The translations under genes and the position numbers were made by a program. Positions 31,233 to 33,035 of a DNA stretch of 33,035 nucleotides are shown here, piece after piece (within the stretch, counting starts at the first letter, position 1; every line of letters starts with the position of its first letter). Source of the stretch: CAZPHU01 sp964419255 (GTDB lineage: Bacteria; Fibrobacterota; Chitinivibrionia; Chitinivibrionales; CAYFVL01); the NCBI GenBank assembly GCA_964419255.1, contig CAYQOU010000045.1, positions 1-33,035 of the forward strand, written 5' to 3'. The notes beneath the pieces were generated by a model. It made no database searches. It was not told the origin of the DNA and worked only from the letters and a program-made list of their open reading frames with translations.

Positions 31233-32843
31233 CTATTTTTTAAGGCCTCCTGAAAACAGCTTGCGTTGAATTCGCTGAATAATGGATTTTACATCCATGA
31301 CACCGCTGAGCTGTAAAATGGTATATGTGAGTGCCAGGGAGGGGATTGTAGCGCCTGCAGCGACAGTAAAATGCCGTATGTGTACAGAGGCTATAATCTG
31401 AGCAGGGGGCAAAAGGAGATCGCGGATGAGAAAAGAGAGGCCCATACCGGCGCCTGTGACAGCATACGTCACGGCAATCTTCAAAATGGGTGTCCTTACC
31501 TGTTTGCTTTCGGGAAACCGTCTGTACCAAATCAGATACATGGCTCCGAATTGAAGAAACATACTGAGTGAGGAGGCCAGGGCGACACCCGGTGCGCCCA
31601 TCTGTTGCGACAGAATATAGAAAACGGGAAGAGACAAAACGACAGCTGCCGTAGAGATTATTAGGGGCAAGACGGTATTCTGCAGTGCGTAAAAGACGCG
31701 ATTGATGATCAGCACCCCGGTACAAAAATATGCTCCGAGAAGATACATCGACAGGGGTCTTGCGGTGGCAAGAGTGGATGCCTCATCAAACTTCCCCCAT
31801 TGTAAAAGGACGGTGACAATATCAACAGCGGTCACGATCATGATTCCTGATAGCGGAATCAATAATCCGCCTGCCTGAGTCAGCATGCGGTTGAGCAGGT
31901 TTACAACCTCACGAAAACGTTTCTCAACTACAAGCTGTGAGAGAAAGGGGTAAAAACCTGCAGCAAATGCCTGACCGAAAATTCCGACTAGAAGGAACAT
32001 GATTTTATAGGAATAATCGAGTGATGCCAGAGCGCCGTCTCCCTGTGGAATCATACTACCAAAGATTCTAAAAAGAAGCTCATTGGAGAAAGTCATACTG
32101 ATGCCAAGCATGAAAGGGAGTGTGATCAGGGTGTAGCGAATAAAATCCTTATCAGTAAGATTGATTGCGGGGCGAAATCTCAAACCCACGCGCAAGGCAC
32201 CCGGAATTTGAATGGCTACGTTACCGATGAAGGCGCCGACCAGCACTCCCCACGAAAAACCAGCTATTCCGAGATAGGAGTGAAGAAAAACACCCCCGCC
32301 AATTATACAGGCATTGTACAAAAGAGGAGTAAGCGCCGGAAAAAGAAACCGCTTATGTGCATACTGAACACCATTGAGTAAAGCGCCCCAGAAGAAAAAC
32401 AGTTGAGCAGGAAGAATTATTCGGGTCAGCTGAACTGTCAACGCAAACTTTTCGGGATCCGAAACAATATTTTTCCCTGCTGCCAGTCTTAAAAAATCAT
32501 CCGTAAACAGTATAGACAAGGCGATGAGCACGACGAACAGAATAGTTCCGATAGTCAGTATGTTGGAAAAGACATACCAGGCTTTCTCGGGGCGTTTTTT
32601 TACCAGATATGACTGAAAAATTGGAATGAAGGTTATTGATAGGGCGCTGCCTGCCAGGAAATGGTTGATAACATCGGGGATGGTAAACGAGAAACTGTAG
32701 GCGTCAACTGCCGCCGAGGTCCCCCCGATGGTCGCCAGGGCCTGTACACGCACGAATCCAAGCACACGACTGAGGAGGTTGGAGACTGCCATAATGAAGG
32801 CTGCAAGTGATATCGATCGGCCTATGTTTTTGGAAGAGGACAT
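31233..32843 (-). CDS. murJ: Lipid II flippase MurJ (MviN)
   Basis: A 536-residue polytopic membrane protein with about 14 hydrophobic segments, the normal size and topology for MurJ. The N-terminal signature SNLLSRVLGFVRVQALA and the following TIPDVINHFLAGSALSITFIPIF are diagnostic of the MviN/MurJ branch of the MOP superfamily. It moves lipid-linked peptidoglycan precursor across the inner membrane. The start has no strong ribosome site. A terminator hairpin for the upstream gene ends only about 20 bases before the ATG. The C-terminal tail is basic and cytoplasmic. It is followed, after a gap, by the dynamin-like gene on the same strand. Confidence 0.95.
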   Translation of the reverse strand: MSSSKNIGRSISLAAFIMAVSNLLSRVLGFVRVQALATIGGTSAAVDAYSFSFTIPDVINHFLAGSALSITFIPIFQSYLVKKRPEKAWYVFSNILTIGTILFVVLIALSILFTDDFLRLAAGKNIVSDPEKFALTVQLTRIILPAQLFFFWGALLNGVQYAHKRFLFPALTPLLYNACIIGGGVFLHSYLGIAGFSWGVLVGAFIGNVAIQIPGALRVGLRFRPAINLTDKDFIRYTLITLPFMLGISMTFSNELLFRIFGSMIPQGDGALASLDYSYKIMFLLVGIFGQAFAAGFYPFLSQLVVEKRFREVVNLLNRMLTQAGGLLIPLSGIMIVTAVDIVTVLLQWGKFDEASTLATARPLSMYLLGAYFCTGVLIINRVFYALQNTVLPLIISTAAVVLSLPVFYILSQQMGAPGVALASSLSMFLQFGAMYLIWYRRFPESKQVRTPILKIAVTYAVTGAGMGLSFLIRDLLLPPAQIIASVHIRHFTVAAGATIPSLALTYTILQLSGVMDVKSIIQRIQRKLFSGGLKK

Positions 32844-32873
32844 AATCAGGAATGGGAAAATGGCAAAAAAGAA

Positions 32874-32897
32874 GGCTCATGAAAAAGGTCATGAGCC
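32874..32897 (-). terminator. Rho-independent terminator of the lysine-rich protein gene
   Basis: A perfect 8-base stem (GGCTCATG at 32874-32881 with CATGAGCC at 32890-32897) with an 8-base loop. Read on the minus strand it is followed by a T-rich tract (CTTCTTTTTTG). It lies 33 bases after the stop of the lysine-rich gene and only 30 bases before the murJ ATG. Confidence 0.82.
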
Positions 32898-32930
32898 ATT
32901 AAACGTGCTGAACATAAAAATACGTTTTGC

Positions 32931-33035
32931 TTACTTCTTTTTGCGTCCAGCTTTCTTAGTAGTTTTTTTCTTAGCAGCGACCTTCTTTTTAGCAGCCGGT
33001 GCTTTTTTAGTGGTTTTTTTCTTGGCAGCGGCCTT
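32931..33035 (-). CDS. Lysine-rich histone H1-like protein (C-terminal fragment)
   Basis: Only the last 34 residues are in the window; the gene continues past the right edge. Seventeen of the 34 are lysine, most of the rest alanine or threonine, and the ten-residue unit AAKKKTTKKA occurs twice. This is the composition of histone H1-like tails on bacterial nucleoid proteins (Hc1/AlgP-like, or HU with a basic extension). The globular domain, if any, is not visible, so the parent family is undecided. It ends at TAA followed by a good terminator. Confidence 0.8.
   Translation of the reverse strand, partial: KAAAKKKTTKKAPAAKKKVAAKKKTTKKAGRKKK

Noticed and set aside
32931..33035. Repeated AAG/AAA-rich DNA at the right edge as a CRISPR or simple repeat
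   Set aside because: The periodicity is explained by a reading frame coding for a lysine-rich tail with a proper stop and terminator.
1..33035. tRNA, rRNA, CRISPR, insertion sequences or prophage
   Set aside because: I scanned for T-loop signatures, rRNA motifs, regularly spaced repeats, transposases and terminal repeats and saw none; a tool-based scan could still reveal a divergent RNA gene.

Overview
The window reads as chromosomal DNA from a diderm (outer-membrane) bacterium. My best guess is Fibrobacterota, close to the Chitinispirillia/Chitinivibrionia. The basis is inference: a very large secreted GH9 cellulase with DxNxDGxID loops and a FlgD-like C-terminal domain ending in IKKE, the rare TIGR03545/TIGR03546 membrane pair, an M16C peptidase, a Ser/Thr kinase and a lysine-rich histone-like tail. 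No rRNA, tRNA, CRISPR array, insertion sequence or phage gene was recognised. Genes lie on both strands in short operons, with no visible sign of recent transfer.

Layout. 1-2.4 kb: an overlapping pair of envelope genes (TIGR03546 membrane protein, then a TIGR03545 AsmA-like protein). 2.7-5.9 kb: an orphan soluble sensor histidine kinase (three PAS, PocR-like, GAF). 5.98-11.6 kb, minus strand: a 1,865-residue GH9 glycoside hydrolase. Divergent from it is a PAS protein with a C-terminal CxxC...CxxC module behind a clear extended -10 promoter. 12.6-13.6 kb, minus: a Cache-like membrane sensor with no output domain. 13.6-14.2 kb: 660 bases with no convincing gene but many inverted repeats. 14.2-17.2 kb, minus: a cold-shock protein, a DUF4404 protein and a Ski2-like helicase.

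17.4-18.6 kb: a GT4 glycosyltransferase. 18.7-20.0 kb, minus: a signalling operon of a possible 44-residue protein, a two-helix membrane protein, a PtsN-like EIIA and a STAS protein, the last two overlapping. 20.3-22.1 kb, minus: a GT2 glycosyltransferase overlapping a ParB-like protein. 22.4-25.4 kb: a PreP-like M16C metallopeptidase, converging on a 57-residue orphan protein through a shared terminator. 25.7-29.2 kb: a promoter, then phosphoglucomutase and a membrane Ser/Thr kinase one base apart. 29.2-32.9 kb, minus: a dynamin-like GTPase and the lipid II flippase MurJ. The right edge cuts a lysine-rich histone H1-like gene.

How it fits together. The right-hand 11 kb is weighted toward envelope construction and its control: sugar phosphate supply, glycosyltransferases, lipid II flipping, membrane remodelling and a kinase with an extracytoplasmic helical domain. 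The left half combines polysaccharide degradation with sensory proteins. The least explained parts are the EIIA-STAS operon, the AsmA-like pair, the structured gene-free stretch near 14.1 kb, and the small protein at 25.5 kb.
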